A stretch of 64,000 bases of DNA from Candidatus Reidiella endopervernicosa. GTDB taxonomy: Bacteria; Pseudomonadota; Gammaproteobacteria; GCF-013343005. Where the stretch lies: positions 2,896,501 through 2,960,500 of the forward strand of contig NZ_CP054491.1 of assembly GCF_013343005.1 (NCBI RefSeq), read 5' to 3'. Shown here in pieces: positions 1 to 10,604 of this stretch. Each line of letters starts with the position of its first letter. Positions within the stretch are counted from its first letter, which is position 1. The translations under genes and the position numbers were made by a program. The notes under the pieces are model-generated. The model saw only the letters and a list, made by a program, of their open reading frames with translations, was not told the origin of the DNA and did no database searches.

Positions 1-398
<398 letters not shown>

Positions 399-399
<1 letters not shown>

Positions 400-800
400 T
401 GCAGCGCGTCAAACTTGCACAGGCCACGGCACTGACCGGCTACTTCGGTCTAATCTTTCTACTGCTGCTGTGGAATATCTGGATCGCCCCCTCGAAACAC
501 TTTCCGATCAGCCTGGTACTGATCGTGCTGGTGGTACCCCTACTCTTTCCACTACGCGGCCTGCTACACGGCCGTAGCTACACCTACGCCTGGAGCAGCA
601 TGCTCTCACTGCTCTACCTCGCACTCGGCATTATGGAAGCAGTCACCAAGCCCTATGAAGTAACGCAGACACCGGAGCGACTACTCGGCATTATCGAGAT
701 TATCTTTAGTGTGATGCTGTTTGTCGGCGCGATCCTCTACGTACGCTTAAAAGCACGAGCGGACCGTGCCGCAGCACTAGAGGAAGAGACTAAGGATTGA
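399..800 (+). CDS. DUF2069 family membrane protein
   Basis: A 133-residue hydrophobic protein with about four predicted membrane segments (roughly residues 13-30, 37-55, 64-83 and 98-116) and a short charged C-terminus. The length, the pattern and its position directly after wrbA fit the DUF2069 family, which commonly follows wrbA in Gammaproteobacteria. No biochemical function is established. It is co-transcribed with wrbA by a one-base stop/start overlap. Its 3' end overlaps the end of the convergent hda gene by about 10 bases. Confidence 0.8.
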
Positions 801-1479
801 GTACCGACTTGATGAAGGGGATGGTCAGGCGTCGCTGCTCGATCATCGACGCCTCATCAAGCCGGTCCAGCAGCGAGAAGAGCAGCCCCTGCCCTCGCGG
901 CGCATGGCGTAACAGATAGGTTGCCGACTCATCGGGTAGTTCCAGACCTCGCCGCTGTGCCAGCGTTTTTAGTGCCTGCTGCTTCTGCTCATCGTCGAGT
1001 GGTTGCAGCTGAAAGGTAAGCCCCCAGGCAAGACGACTCTTCAAATCATTGAGCTTTACCGACAGAGAGGCCGGTGCCACATCTGCACTTACTAGCAGAA
1101 TACCGCCCGCTTCCTGCAGACGATTAAAGAGGTGGAACAGTGCCTCTTCCCAATCGGCTCGCCCTGCCACCTGCCCCACATCGTCAAGACAGACCAGCTC
1201 AAGCGACTCAAACCCCTCGATCATCTCGGGCGGCCAGCTCTCCGCCTCACCGAGTGGCAGGTAGGTCGAGCTCATCCCAGACTCCGCAGCCAGATGACAG
1301 GCAGCCTGCAGCAGATGCGACTTACCAACCTCACCGCCACCCCAGAGATAGATCACTGCCGACTCACCAACAGAAAGCGCTGTACGAATGGCGTTGAGCG
1401 CCTGATCGTTATCGGTGGTGAAGTAGTTTTCAAAAGTGGCGGCTTCGCGCAGTGCGATGCCAAGGGGGAGCTGCATCAT
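790..1479 (-). CDS. hda: DnaA regulatory inactivator Hda
   Basis: A 229-residue AAA+ protein without the DnaA DNA-binding domain. The Walker A loop is GGGEVGKSHLL (residues about 47-57), with a Walker B-like CLDDVG near residue 97. The N-terminal QLPLGI resembles the clamp-binding motif through which Hda binds the beta sliding clamp. The family stimulates ATP hydrolysis by DnaA after initiation (RIDA). DnaA itself is much longer and carries a C-terminal helix-turn-helix, which is absent. The next gene upstream on the same strand is an AI-2E family protein 22 bases away, a common arrangement in this class. Confidence 0.9.
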   Translation of the reverse strand: MMQLPLGIALREAATFENYFTTDNDQALNAIRTALSVGESAVIYLWGGGEVGKSHLLQAACHLAAESGMSSTYLPLGEAESWPPEMIEGFESLELVCLDDVGQVAGRADWEEALFHLFNRLQEAGGILLVSADVAPASLSVKLNDLKSRLAWGLTFQLQPLDDEQKQQALKTLAQRRGLELPDESATYLLRHAPRGQGLLFSLLDRLDEASMIEQRRLTIPFIKSVLNP

Positions 1480-1501
1480 AGGGCGTTATCTCACCATTCA
1501 A

Positions 1502-2626
1502 TCAGGCGTCGTGTTGGTCGACACCTTCCAGTTCAACCGCCACACTCCCCTCATCGTAGAGCGCGCTGTCGAGATACTCCTGATGTAGATGGCGAACCAT
1601 CACCATAATCACCGCAGCCACTGGCAGCGCCAACAGTACACCGAGGAAACCAAACAGCTGACCACCCGCCAGCACCGCAAAGATCACCGCCACTGGGTGG
1701 AGGCCGATACGATCTCCCACCAGCTTCGGTGTCAACACCATGCCTTCGAGCAGCTGCCCAACAATAAAGGGCACAAAGACCAGCACAATCGGTAACACAT
1801 CCTGAAACTGCATCAACGCAGCAACACCAGCCACGACCACGCCGACGATCAGACCTAGATAGGGAACGAAACTGACCAATCCCGCCAGCACACCAATCAG
1901 TAGCGCCAGCTCCAGCCCCACCATCCAGAGACCGAGCGTGTAGATGGTTGCCAGCGCCAGCATCACCAACATCTGTCCGCGCAGGAACGCACCCAGCACC
2001 TCATCCGACTCCAGTGTCAGCAGCGTGACGCGTGGTTCGATACGACGCGGTAACATCTCGTGGATGTGAGCGACCAGGATGTCCCAGTCCCGCAGAAGAT
2101 AGAAGGTCACCACCGGAATCAGCAGCAGGTTGGCGGCCAGTGCCAACAACGCCATACCCGATTGCGAAGCGCCAGCAATCAGCTGGCCGATGACATCACT
2201 GCCCTCGCCCCAGTGCTGGCGAATGGCGTTGAAGATTAGCTGCGGATCGATCGCTTCGATCTCGATACCTAGCTGCTGCAGCCACGGCAGCATTTTGCCC
2301 TGTAGCATTTCGAAGTAGCCCGGCAGGTTACCGATCAGAATCCCCAACTGTTTACCGAGAATCGGTACCAGTAGAAACAGCACAATCATCAATACCGAGA
2401 GGATGGCAGCAAAGACGATCGTGACCGAAACGGTACGCGAGAGACGCTTAGCCTCCAGTCGATCAACAAGGGGATCGCCAAGATAGGCGAGCAGCCCACC
2501 CGCCATAAAGGGGACCAGGACTGGCCCCAGCAGATAGAGTAACCACCCCGCACCAGCCACTCCACCAATCACCATCCAGCGCTGTGAATCACTCATGCGC
2601 TTACTCCCTGTGCTTTCCTGAGACAT
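1502..2626 (-). CDS. AI-2E family transporter (PerM/YdiK-like)
   Basis: A 374-residue polytopic inner-membrane protein with seven or eight hydrophobic stretches, including the C-terminal FVPYLGLIVGV and LLEGMVLTPKLVGDRIGLHP segments typical of the AI-2E/PerM/UPF0118 family. Members have been linked to export of signalling molecules or ions, but the substrate here cannot be told. It lies just upstream of hda on the same strand and is probably co-transcribed. The DUF2066 gene lies 26 bases further upstream, so the three form a likely operon. Confidence 0.85.
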   Translation of the reverse strand: MSQESTGSKRMSDSQRWMVIGGVAGAGWLLYLLGPVLVPFMAGGLLAYLGDPLVDRLEAKRLSRTVSVTIVFAAILSVLMIVLFLLVPILGKQLGILIGNLPGYFEMLQGKMLPWLQQLGIEIEAIDPQLIFNAIRQHWGEGSDVIGQLIAGASQSGMALLALAANLLLIPVVTFYLLRDWDILVAHIHEMLPRRIEPRVTLLTLESDEVLGAFLRGQMLVMLALATIYTLGLWMVGLELALLIGVLAGLVSFVPYLGLIVGVVVAGVAALMQFQDVLPIVLVFVPFIVGQLLEGMVLTPKLVGDRIGLHPVAVIFAVLAGGQLFGFLGVLLALPVAAVIMVMVRHLHQEYLDSALYDEGSVAVELEGVDQHDA

Positions 2627-2652
2627 TATTCAACCATTGAGTAGATAGGTAA

Positions 2653-3780
2653 CTACGGCAGACGATAGTAGAGGCGTGAGACCTGGCTCAGCCCCGCCTC
2701 TTCGGCCTCGATATCGGCCTCGAGCGACATCGACTCGTAGCTGCGTTCATGCAACACCTTGCCGAGTGCGATAGCCCGACGTAGCGCATCCTCACCGCCC
2801 TTGGCCACCGCCTTGAAAATGACACTGTTACCACCAACTCGCTCCGCCGTTACCGACTCAATCGGATCGAGAGAGGTGAGATACGCGGAGACCTTGGCGT
2901 ACTGTTTCAAATCATTAATACCGAGCACGCTGATCGCAATCTGCTCATTGAACTCAATCGAACCATCCACTGAAAAGCGCGCCGCGAGCATATCGGCTGC
3001 CGCATGTACGCCACGACCGAGCACAATGTCGGTCTGCGCCAACGGGGCATTCCAGCTCTGTCCCATGAACTCCTCTTTGGGATTGGCGTAGAGGGTCCAG
3101 CGTGATGCCCAGCTACCGGCACTGGTCGGGTAGATGCGGGCCACCAGAATGGCATCTGCACGGTAGCGCTGCGAGGCGAGGATCAGCTCCTCACTGGCGT
3201 TGGCCCAGACATCCATCAGGTGCACCTTGGCCTGATCCTCAACGTCCATTGCAGGCAGTATCAGTGGCAATCCACGCTCAGCAGCGGCCTCCTGCAACAA
3301 CGCGCGCCAGGATGATTCGCTCTGACTATCGAGCAGGTAGCGACTTCCCTGCTCCTCAACCGCAAGCCAGACAATGGCCTGTGGACGATTCTTGCCCCAC
3401 ACGGGTCGGCCGATGCGCTCCAGAAGCCGCTCAACCGCTTTCTGGTCGAAGCTGACGTGCATTTTCAACACCTCAATCGCGCTCTGCGTCTCATCCTCTG
3501 CGGCAACCTTATCGCTGCGATAGCGGTACTGCTGCAGATAGCGCGACGCACCTCTTAACTCGGCAGCCACCTCAGGACTCTCGGCAATCGCATCCACACC
3601 CGAGATCTTGACCAGCACCTCGGCAAAGGCATCAACCAGCGCACGGTTACGCTCGCCTGCCGACTGATCGGCCACGATCACCTCAGTCTCATTGAGACCA
3701 GAGACCTCTACCGCAGCGAGGTTCGTCACAAAGAGAAACGACAGGATCGCCCCCAGCAGCAGCTTTTCAACGCTTTTCAA
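2653..3780 (-). CDS. DUF2066 domain-containing exported protein
   Basis: A 375-residue protein starting MKSVEKLLLG with a hydrophobic segment, which looks like a Sec signal peptide cleaved near LAAVEVSG. The mature N-terminal half matches the DUF2066 pattern: residues about 35-60 read NRALVDAFAEVLVKISG, and QQYRYRSD follows near residue 84. The family is probably periplasmic or outer-membrane linked and has no proven activity. It heads the minus-strand group DUF2066–AI-2E–hda and is divergent from purM, the usual gammaproteobacterial order. Confidence 0.8.
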   Translation of the reverse strand: MKSVEKLLLGAILSFLFVTNLAAVEVSGLNETEVIVADQSAGERNRALVDAFAEVLVKISGVDAIAESPEVAAELRGASRYLQQYRYRSDKVAAEDETQSAIEVLKMHVSFDQKAVERLLERIGRPVWGKNRPQAIVWLAVEEQGSRYLLDSQSESSWRALLQEAAAERGLPLILPAMDVEDQAKVHLMDVWANASEELILASQRYRADAILVARIYPTSAGSWASRWTLYANPKEEFMGQSWNAPLAQTDIVLGRGVHAAADMLAARFSVDGSIEFNEQIAISVLGINDLKQYAKVSAYLTSLDPIESVTAERVGGNSVIFKAVAKGGEDALRRAIALGKVLHERSYESMSLEADIEAEEAGLSQVSRLYYRLP

Positions 3781-3887
3781 TCGAATTCCACCCTTTTTAG
3801 CGCTATTGAATGCGCCATCACAGCGCAGTTGCGGTTACAATAGCAAATTACGCAATTGCAAAGAAACGAAACACTCCGGAGCCCAAT

Positions 3888-4949
3888 GTGAACAGCAACG
3901 ACCCAGCCGCGAATAAAGGTACTTCACTCAGCTATCAGGACGCGGGCGTCGATATCGAGGCGGGCAACCGACTGATCGATCGCATCAAGCCGATTGCGGC
4001 GAAAACACAGCGTCCCGGCATCCTCGGTGGCCTGGGCGGCTTCGGTGCACTTTTCGAGCTGCCGCTCGATCGCTACAAAGAGCCGGTATTGGTCTCGGGA
4101 ACCGATGGCGTCGGCACCAAGCTGAAGCTGGCGATGGAGATGGGTAAACACGACACCATCGGTATCGATCTGGTGGCGATGTGCGCCAACGACTTGATCG
4201 TACAGGGCGCTGAACCACTTTTCTTCCTCGACTACTACGCCACCGGCAAGCTCGACATCGACACCGCCGCTGAGGTAGTTGCCGGTATCGGTCGTGGCTG
4301 TGAACTCTCTGGTGCCGCGCTCACCGGCGGTGAGACGGCCGAGATGCCCGGTATGTACCAGGAGGGTGACTACGACCTGGCTGGCTTTTGTGTCGGTGTG
4401 GTGGAGAAGAGTCGCATCATCGACGGCAGCAAGGTCGCTGCGGGTGACAAGCTGATCGGCATCGCCTCCTCCGGCCCCCACTCCAACGGCTACTCGCTAA
4501 TTCGCAAGATCCTTGAGGTCAGCGAGACACCGCTCGATCAGCCCTTCGAGGAGAGCACCATCGGCGCGGCACTGCTCGAACCGACCAAGCTCTATATCAA
4601 GTCACTGCTGTCACTCTTCGAACAGGTCGATGTACACGCACTTGCCCACATCACCGGCGGTGGCCTGACCGAGAACCTGCCACGCGTAATGCCGGAGGGG
4701 ACCTCAGCGAAGATTGATGCCAACAGCTGGCAGCGTCCGGCCATCTTCAACTGGCTGCAGGAGAAGGGTGGCGTGATCAAGGAGGAGATGTACCGCACCT
4801 TCAACTGCGGTATCGGTATGGTGGTCTGTGTAGCGGCAGCAGATGCAGACAAGAGCCTGGAGCTGCTTTCAGCAGCTGGAGAGCAGGCCTCGATCATCGG
4901 CACCATCGAAGCCGGTACGGATGGCGAACAGGTCACCATCGAGGAGTAG
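3888..4949 (+). CDS. purM: Phosphoribosylformylglycinamidine cyclo-ligase
   Basis: AIR synthetase, step five of purine biosynthesis: ATP-dependent ring closure of FGAM to AIR. An open frame extends up to an ATG at 3810. The conserved protein begins near [18 protein letters not shown], and a GTG at 3888 with GGAG six bases upstream is the better start, giving 353 residues. Family hallmarks seen are [10 protein letters not shown], the GGETAEMPG loop, [13 protein letters not shown] and the [12 protein letters not shown] segment. purN follows after five bases, so purMN is an operon. The gene is divergent from DUF2066. Confidence 0.95.
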   Translation: MNSNDPAANKGTSLSYQDAGVDIEAGNRLIDRIKPIAAKTQRPGILGGLGGFGALFELPLDRYKEPVLVSGTDGVGTKLKLAMEMGKHDTIGIDLVAMCANDLIVQGAEPLFFLDYYATGKLDIDTAAEVVAGIGRGCELSGAALTGGETAEMPGMYQEGDYDLAGFCVGVVEKSRIIDGSKVAAGDKLIGIASSGPHSNGYSLIRKILEVSETPLDQPFEESTIGAALLEPTKLYIKSLLSLFEQVDVHALAHITGGGLTENLPRVMPEGTSAKIDANSWQRPAIFNWLQEKGGVIKEEMYRTFNCGIGMVVCVAAADADKSLELLSAAGEQASIIGTIEAGTDGEQVTIEE

Positions 4950-4954
4950 TCGCT

Positions 4955-5608
4955 TTGCAGGAGTCCGCAAAACGGCTACCGATCGTCGTTCTAATCTCTG
5001 GCGGCGGCAGCAATCTGCAGGCGATCATCGACGCAGCCAACAACGATCTGCCGGTCGAGATTCGTGCTGTGATCAGCAATCGCAGCGACGCCTATGGGCT
5101 TGAGCGCGCGCAGCAGGCAGCCATCCCTACCGCTGTGCTCGACCACACGCACTACGAGGGTCGCGAGGCGTTCGATACGGCACTGATTGAACTGATCGAC
5201 AGCCACCAGCCACAGCTGGTGGTGCTGGCGGGCTTCATGCGCATCCTCACCCCGGAGTTTGTACGCCACTATCAGGGGCGACTGATCAATATCCACCCCT
5301 CGCTGCTGCCCGAGTTTCGTGGTCTGCACACCCACCGCCGCGCCATCGAAGCTGCCGCCTCGCACCACGGTGCCACGGTCCACTTCGTCACCGATGAACT
5401 CGATGGTGGTCCACTGATCCTGCAGGCGCAGGTGCCGGTGCTGGCCGATGACAGCGAGGAACTTCTCGCCGCACGGGTGCTCGAACAGGAACATAAGATC
5501 TACCCGCTGGCGATTCGCTGGTTTGCAGAGGGACGACTGGAGATGAGGGATCACACCGTAGTGCTGGACAATCAACCGCTAGAAAAACCCGCACAGCTTG
5601 AGGCGTAG
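4955..5608 (+). CDS. purN: Phosphoribosylglycinamide formyltransferase
   Basis: A 217-residue GAR transformylase using 10-formyl-THF (purine pathway step three). The start is a TTG at 4955, just after the purM stop. Seen: the phosphate-binding loop VLISGGGSNLQAII, the NIHPSLLPEFRGLHTH motif with catalytic Asn and His, and the HFVTDELDGGPLI segment with the catalytic Asp. The length matches the family. It is co-transcribed with purM and followed immediately by the DUF3108 gene, a linkage also seen in other Gammaproteobacteria. Confidence 0.95.
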   Translation: MQESAKRLPIVVLISGGGSNLQAIIDAANNDLPVEIRAVISNRSDAYGLERAQQAAIPTAVLDHTHYEGREAFDTALIELIDSHQPQLVVLAGFMRILTPEFVRHYQGRLINIHPSLLPEFRGLHTHRRAIEAAASHHGATVHFVTDELDGGPLILQAQVPVLADDSEELLAARVLEQEHKIYPLAIRWFAEGRLEMRDHTVVLDNQPLEKPAQLEA

Positions 5609-5623
5609 TTGATAGCTCTTACC

Positions 5624-6352
5624 ATGCAACTATCTCGATTTCTGATAACGCTATTATTGATCATCACACTCGGCACGGCCTCTGCCGAGCCACAGCTGAT
5701 CCCCTACTCCGCAGACTACATTCTCAACAAGAGCGGCCTGGCAATCGCCGAGGGACGTTTCAAACTCAAGCAGAACAGTACGGGGAATTACACCTACGAA
5801 TCCCGCTCGACACCCGTTAGTGTCGTCTCCTGGTTCCGCAGTGATGAGATTCTTGAGCAGACCACCTGGAGCGTGAGCGATAGCCACGTCACACCCAGTT
5901 TCTATCGTTACGAACATACCGGGATCGATGATGAGAAGATGATCCACGTCAGCTTCGATTACGATGCCGAACGAGTCACTACCCGCGTCAACAGCGCCCC
6001 CTGGAGCATGGAACTGGAGGCGGGCATGCAGGACAAGATGAGTGTGCAGATGGCCCTACAGCTGGCACTGATGGCTGGAGAGCGGGGGCGCTTTGAGTAC
6101 CGCGTCGCCGATGGCGGCACGCCGAAGACCTTCAGCTTCCTCTATCAAGGCGAAGAGGTCATCAAGACACCACTCGGAAAATTCCACACCCTGCGGGTCA
6201 AACGCGAGAACGACAAACGCGGCACCACCATGTGGTTTGCGCCTGAACTGAACTATATTCCGGTGCGGGTCGAGCAGAAGAAGAAGGGAATGAACCTGCT
6301 GATCAAAAAGTTGAAGGGACTACCGCTCCCAGACAGCAAGAGCGGCAGTTAA
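5624..6352 (+). CDS. DUF3108 domain-containing exported protein
   Basis: The preferred start is the ATG at 5624, giving MQLSRFLITLLLIITLGTA with cleavage near ASAEP. A TTG 15 bases upstream is possible but weaker. The mature protein of about 220 residues has the DUF3108 layout: YSADYILNKSGLAIAEGRF near the N-terminus, RSDEILEQ, then a C-terminal TPLGKFHTLRVKREN and MWFAPELNYIPVRVEQ. The family is a periplasmic beta-rich fold of unknown function, often next to purN. Third gene of the purMN operon. Confidence 0.85.
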   Translation: MQLSRFLITLLLIITLGTASAEPQLIPYSADYILNKSGLAIAEGRFKLKQNSTGNYTYESRSTPVSVVSWFRSDEILEQTTWSVSDSHVTPSFYRYEHTGIDDEKMIHVSFDYDAERVTTRVNSAPWSMELEAGMQDKMSVQMALQLALMAGERGRFEYRVADGGTPKTFSFLYQGEEVIKTPLGKFHTLRVKRENDKRGTTMWFAPELNYIPVRVEQKKKGMNLLIKKLKGLPLPDSKSGS

Positions 6353-6361
6353 ACCTGACTG

Positions 6362-6928
6362 TTACGCCTTGGGTAGGGTAACGCCTGTCTGCCCCTGATA
6401 CTTTCCACCACGATCACCGTAAGAGGTTTCACAGATCTCATCCGACTCGAAGAAGAGCATCTGTGCCACACCCTCGTTGGCGTAGATCTTCGCCGGCAGT
6501 GGCGTGGTGTTTGAGAACTCCAGCGTCACGTGACCTTCCCACTCCGGTTCCAGCGGGGTGACGTTAACGATAATGCCACAGCGGGCGTAGGTCGATTTAC
6601 CAAGGCAGACCGTCAGCACGCTACGTGGAATGCGGAAAAACTCCACCGTGCGCGCCAGCGCAAAGGAGTTGGGCGGGATGATGCAGACATCGGACTTCAC
6701 ATCGACAAAACTGTTCTCATCAAACGCCTTCGGATCGACCACCGCCGAGTTGATGTTGGTGAAGATCTTGAACTCATCGGCGCAGCGCACATCGTAGCCG
6801 TAACTCGAGGTGCCGTATGAGACGATCCGCTCACCATTGACCTCGCGCACCTGCCCCGGCTCGAAGGGTTCGATCATCCCCTCACTCTCGGCCATGCGTC
6901 GGATCCACTTGTCGGCTTTGATACTCAT
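6362..6928 (-). CDS. dcd: dCTP deaminase
   Basis: A 188-residue trimeric enzyme converting dCTP to dUTP, feeding dTMP synthesis. The start is the ATG at 6928 ([15 protein letters not shown]). The longer open frame upstream adds 25 unconserved residues. Hallmarks: [11 protein letters not shown], the nucleotide-binding [29 protein letters not shown] region with its catalytic Glu, and a C-terminal [13 protein letters not shown]. It lies downstream of apbC in the same direction. A hairpin between them (7003-7036) probably separates the two transcripts. Confidence 0.95.
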   Translation of the reverse strand: MSIKADKWIRRMAESEGMIEPFEPGQVREVNGERIVSYGTSSYGYDVRCADEFKIFTNINSAVVDPKAFDENSFVDVKSDVCIIPPNSFALARTVEFFRIPRSVLTVCLGKSTYARCGIIVNVTPLEPEWEGHVTLEFSNTTPLPAKIYANEGVAQMLFFESDEICETSYGDRGGKYQGQTGVTLPKA

Positions 6929-7002
6929 CCTATTCCTCTCAACTGTGACATTGTCGCTCTTGTGCATCCCTGCACCCGCGACATACCGTCCATCCCTGGA
7001 CA

Positions 7003-7036
7003 TAAAAATACCGGCTGTTAGTCAAAACAGCCGGCA
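7003..7036 (-). terminator. Rho-independent terminator after apbC
   Basis: Nine-base perfect stem CCGGCTGTT / AACAGCCGG with a six-base loop. Read on the minus strand it is followed by TATTTTTAT. It sits 45 bases past the apbC stop and upstream of dcd. Confidence 0.8.
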
Positions 7037-7080
7037 TTATAGTGGCATTTAGCGTTCCGCTACAAAGCGGTCACTTCTGC

Positions 7081-8172
7081 CTAGTCGTTGGCGATAACGA
7101 TCTGCGGGAACTTCGCCTCGTAGTTCTTCGCCTGAATCGCCAGACGCGCAGCCGTGCGACGTGCGATCTGCATGTAGATCTCGCTGATGCGACCCTCAGG
7201 ATCGGCAACCACGGTTGGCTTACCGTTATCGGCGTTCTCGCGAATCGAGATGTCGAGTGGCAGTGAGCCAAGGAAGTCGACATCGTACTGGTCGGCCATC
7301 TTCTCGCCACCACCTCGACCGAAGATATGCTCCTCGTGACCACAGCTGCTGCAGATGTGCATGCTCATATTCTCGACTATGCCGAGCACAGGAACCTCAA
7401 CCTTCTGGAACATCTTCAGACCCTTACGCGCATCGAGTAGGGCGATGTCCTGCGGAGTGGTGACGATAACTGCACCGCTAACCGGCACCTTCTGCGCCAG
7501 AGTCAGCTGGGTATCACCGGTGCCGGGTGGCAGGTCGATGATCAGGTAGTCGAGATCGCTCCAGTTGGTATCATTGAGCAGCTGCTCGAGTGCCTGGGTG
7601 ACCATGGGTCCACGCCAGATCATCGGGGTCTCTTCATCAATCAGGTTACCGATCGACATCGACTCGATGCCGTAGTTTTTCATCGGCTCAAGGGTCTTGC
7701 CATCAGGTGAATCGGGACGCCCCTCAACACCGAGCATACGGGTCTGGCTGGGACCGTAGATATCGGCATCAAGGACACCGACCTTGGCACCCTCGGCAGC
7801 GAGGGCCAGCGCCAGGTTGGCAGAGACGGTCGACTTACCCACACCGCCCTTACCCGAAGCAACGGCGATGATATTCTTCACACCCTTGATCGTCTTCACA
7901 CCCTTCTGTACCGAGTGCTCCACAATCTTGCACTCGACGGTGACGCTGGCCTCGGATACACCCTCGATACCGCTAACCAGATCCTGCAGCTTGCCGGTCA
8001 GCTCTGCCTTGAAGCTATCGGCGGGATAGCCAAGCTGAACATCAACAATCACCTTGCCACCATCAACCGCAATACTCTTGATGCTCTTCGAGGTAACCAG
8101 ATCCCGATCTGAGTTGGGATCGATATACGCCTTCAGTGCAGACTCAACCTGCTCTTTGCTCACGTCAGCCAT
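7081..8172 (-). CDS. apbC: Iron-sulfur cluster carrier protein ApbC/Mrp
   Basis: A 363-residue P-loop ATPase of the Mrp/NBP35 family that carries and transfers Fe-S clusters in the cytoplasm. An N-terminal MIP18-like domain (about residues 5-85) is followed by the deviant Walker A GKGGVGKSTVSANLALALA near residue 107. Other marks are DADIYGPSQTRMLG, DLPPGTGDTQLTLAQ, and the cluster-ligand pair CSSCG near residue 274. The gene is divergent from metG, as in many Gammaproteobacteria. Confidence 0.95.
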   Translation of the reverse strand: MADVSKEQVESALKAYIDPNSDRDLVTSKSIKSIAVDGGKVIVDVQLGYPADSFKAELTGKLQDLVSGIEGVSEASVTVECKIVEHSVQKGVKTIKGVKNIIAVASGKGGVGKSTVSANLALALAAEGAKVGVLDADIYGPSQTRMLGVEGRPDSPDGKTLEPMKNYGIESMSIGNLIDEETPMIWRGPMVTQALEQLLNDTNWSDLDYLIIDLPPGTGDTQLTLAQKVPVSGAVIVTTPQDIALLDARKGLKMFQKVEVPVLGIVENMSMHICSSCGHEEHIFGRGGGEKMADQYDVDFLGSLPLDISIRENADNGKPTVVADPEGRISEIYMQIARRTAARLAIQAKNYEAKFPQIVIAND

Positions 8173-8479
8173 TGAAAAAAACTCCCATAATTCGTGCCCG
8201 GCACCAGTGCCATCAGCTATTTCCGACTAAATTGGCTGGGGATTCTACACAAAATCGGTTAGAGCGTCTTCCATGCAGTTACTCTGGAAAATCACCACCA
8301 AAATGGCCTTTCCCTGAGTGTTTACTGCACGTTTCACTACAATCCAACGATATCGCCCCACCTAAACCCAGCTTTCGGTCAGTAACCGAAGCGGTGGCAA
8401 GAGAAAATATCAGTGCTTGGAATTCCCGCATGCTACTATATGCGGCCCGTTTAGCCGCTATTCAAGTCACCGTATCGAT
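8173..8479 (+). other. Divergent apbC–metG intergenic region
   Basis: 307 bases between two divergently transcribed genes. Promoters for both must lie here, but no -35/-10 pair stands out clearly enough to place. No small ORF with a convincing ribosome-binding site was seen. Confidence 0.5.
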
Positions 8480-10519
8480 ATGTCTGAAAACACACGCAAA
8501 ATCCTGGTCACCAGCGCTCTTCCATACGCCAATGGACCGATCCATCTCGGTCATCTGGTGGAGTATATCCAGACCGATATCTGGGTTCGTTTTCAGAAAC
8601 TGCGTGGTCACAACTGCACCTACGTCTGCGCCGATGACGCCCACGGCACACCGATTATGCTGCGGGCACAAAACGAGGGGATCACTCCCGAGGCGCTGAT
8701 CGAGCGTATCAGTGGCGAACATCAGGCCGACTTTGCAGAGTTTGGTATCGGCTTCGATAACTACCACTCGACCCACTCCAAGGAGAACCGCGACTGCGCC
8801 AGCACCATCTACACGCGCCTGCGCGACGGTGGCCACATCGCCACCCGCACCATCACCCAGGCCTACGACCCCGAAAAGGAGATGTTCCTTCCCGATCGCT
8901 TCATTAAAGGTGATTGCCCCAAGTGCGGCGCCGAAGACCAGTACGGTGACTCCTGCGAGGTCTGTGGCGCGACCTACTCACCGACTGAACTGAAAAATGC
9001 CGTCTCTGCCATCTCAGGTGCCACCCCGGTTGAGCGCGACTCCGAACACCACTTCTTCAAGCTGGGTGATTTCGAGAAGATGCTGCGCGAGTGGCACAAG
9101 GCAGGCCATATTCAGGATGGCGTGGCGGCCAAACTCAAGGAGTGGTTCGAATCGGGCCTGCAGGATTGGGATATCTCCCGTGATGCACCCTACTTCGGCT
9201 TTGAGATCCCCGATGCACCGGGCAAGTACTTCTACGTCTGGCTCGACGCACCGATCGGCTACATGGCCAGCTTTAAAAACCTCTGCAGCAAAAACAGTGC
9301 CTACGATTTCGACAGCTACTGGCTGCCGGGTGGTGAAACCGAGCTCTACCACTTCATCGGCAAGGATATCGCCTACTTCCACACCCTCTTCTGGCCGGCG
9401 ATGCTGCACGGCGCCGGTTTCCGCACCCCTAACGCCGTCTACTGCCACGGTTTCCTCACCGTCGATGGCAAGAAGATGTCGAAGTCTCGCGGCACCTTCA
9501 TCATGGCACGCAGCTACCTCGACCATCTGCAGCCGGAGTATCTGCGCTACTACTTCGCCGCCAAGCTCAGCAGCGGTATCGACGACATCGATCTCAACCT
9601 GGAGGACTTCCAGGCACGCGTTAACTCTGACCTGGTCGGCAAGGTGGTCAACATCGCCAGCCGCTGCGCAGGATTCATCAAGAAGCGTTTTGACGGCAAG
9701 TTGGCCGAAACACTCGGCGATGAGGGACTCTTCAATACCTGCAGCCGCGCCGGCAGTGAAATCGCTGAACTCTACGAGGCGCGTGAATTTGGCCACGCGA
9801 TGCGCCAGATCATGTCGCTGGCCGATCTCGCCAATCAGTACATCGACGAGCAGAAGCCGTGGGTTATCGCCAAGCAGGAGGGGAGTGATGCGAAGCTGCA
9901 TGAGATCTGCAGCATGGGCATTAACCTCTACCGTCTGCTGGTCACCTATCTCAAACCGGTCCTACCACAGCTGGCTGCCGGTTCTGAGGCGTTCCTCAAC
10001 ATCGATCCACTGCAGTGGGATCACATTAAGGAGCCGCTGCTGGGCCACGCCATCAACAAGTTCAAACCGCTGATGACCCGTATTGATAAGGATAAGATCG
10101 ACGCCATGCTTGAAGATTCAAAGCAGAATCTTCCAGGCGGCGAAAGCGAAGCTCCAGCGCTCAGCGGTCCACTCGCCGATGCCCCGATCAGCGATACCAT
10201 CAACTACGATGATTTCGCCAAGATCGATCTGCGCATCGCCAGGATCGTCAAGGCAGAACATGTTGAGAAGGCCGACAAGCTGTTACAGCTGACCCTCGAT
10301 CTCGGCGGCGAGCAACGCAATGTCTTTGCCGGCATCAAGTCGGCCTACGCACCGGAGGATCTGGAAGGAAAGCTGACGGTGATGGTCGCCAATCTGGCAC
10401 CACGTAAGATGCGTTTTGGCCTCTCAGAAGGAATGGTGCTGGCAGCAGGCCCTGGCGGCAAGGACCTGTTTATCCTCACCCCCGATGAGGGCGCTGAGCT
10501 GGGAATGCGGGTTAAATAA
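8480..10519 (+). CDS. metG: Methionine–tRNA ligase with C-terminal tRNA-binding domain
   Basis: Class Ia synthetase charging tRNA-Met, 679 residues from the ATG at 8480 ([19 protein letters not shown]). A longer frame upstream is unconserved. Seen: the HIGH-type signature [10 protein letters not shown], the zinc knuckle pairs CPKCG and CEVCG around residues 147-163, KMSKSRGTF (KMSKS loop), and a C-terminal EMAP/Trbp111-like dimerisation domain from about residue 580 ([18 protein letters not shown]). The length equals the E. coli enzyme. In this lineage metG normally precedes rnf. Here two decayed signalling genes lie between them. Confidence 0.97.
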   Translation: MSENTRKILVTSALPYANGPIHLGHLVEYIQTDIWVRFQKLRGHNCTYVCADDAHGTPIMLRAQNEGITPEALIERISGEHQADFAEFGIGFDNYHSTHSKENRDCASTIYTRLRDGGHIATRTITQAYDPEKEMFLPDRFIKGDCPKCGAEDQYGDSCEVCGATYSPTELKNAVSAISGATPVERDSEHHFFKLGDFEKMLREWHKAGHIQDGVAAKLKEWFESGLQDWDISRDAPYFGFEIPDAPGKYFYVWLDAPIGYMASFKNLCSKNSAYDFDSYWLPGGETELYHFIGKDIAYFHTLFWPAMLHGAGFRTPNAVYCHGFLTVDGKKMSKSRGTFIMARSYLDHLQPEYLRYYFAAKLSSGIDDIDLNLEDFQARVNSDLVGKVVNIASRCAGFIKKRFDGKLAETLGDEGLFNTCSRAGSEIAELYEAREFGHAMRQIMSLADLANQYIDEQKPWVIAKQEGSDAKLHEICSMGINLYRLLVTYLKPVLPQLAAGSEAFLNIDPLQWDHIKEPLLGHAINKFKPLMTRIDKDKIDAMLEDSKQNLPGGESEAPALSGPLADAPISDTINYDDFAKIDLRIARIVKAEHVEKADKLLQLTLDLGGEQRNVFAGIKSAYAPEDLEGKLTVMVANLAPRKMRFGLSEGMVLAAGPGGKDLFILTPDEGAELGMRVK

Positions 10520-10520
10520 A

Positions 10521-10604
10521 CGGGTAACAGGAGGCGGGCAACAGCAAGTCCTACAAGATTCGCTGCTCTATCTAGGCTCTATCCTGTTACCCGCTGCCTT
10601 TTTT
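10521..10604 (+). terminator. Probable terminator after metG
   Basis: Eleven-base perfect inverted repeat CGGGTAACAGG / CCTGTTACCCG separated by about 51 bases and followed within five bases by TTTTTT. The large loop makes it less typical, but its place directly after the metG stop fits termination. Confidence 0.5.
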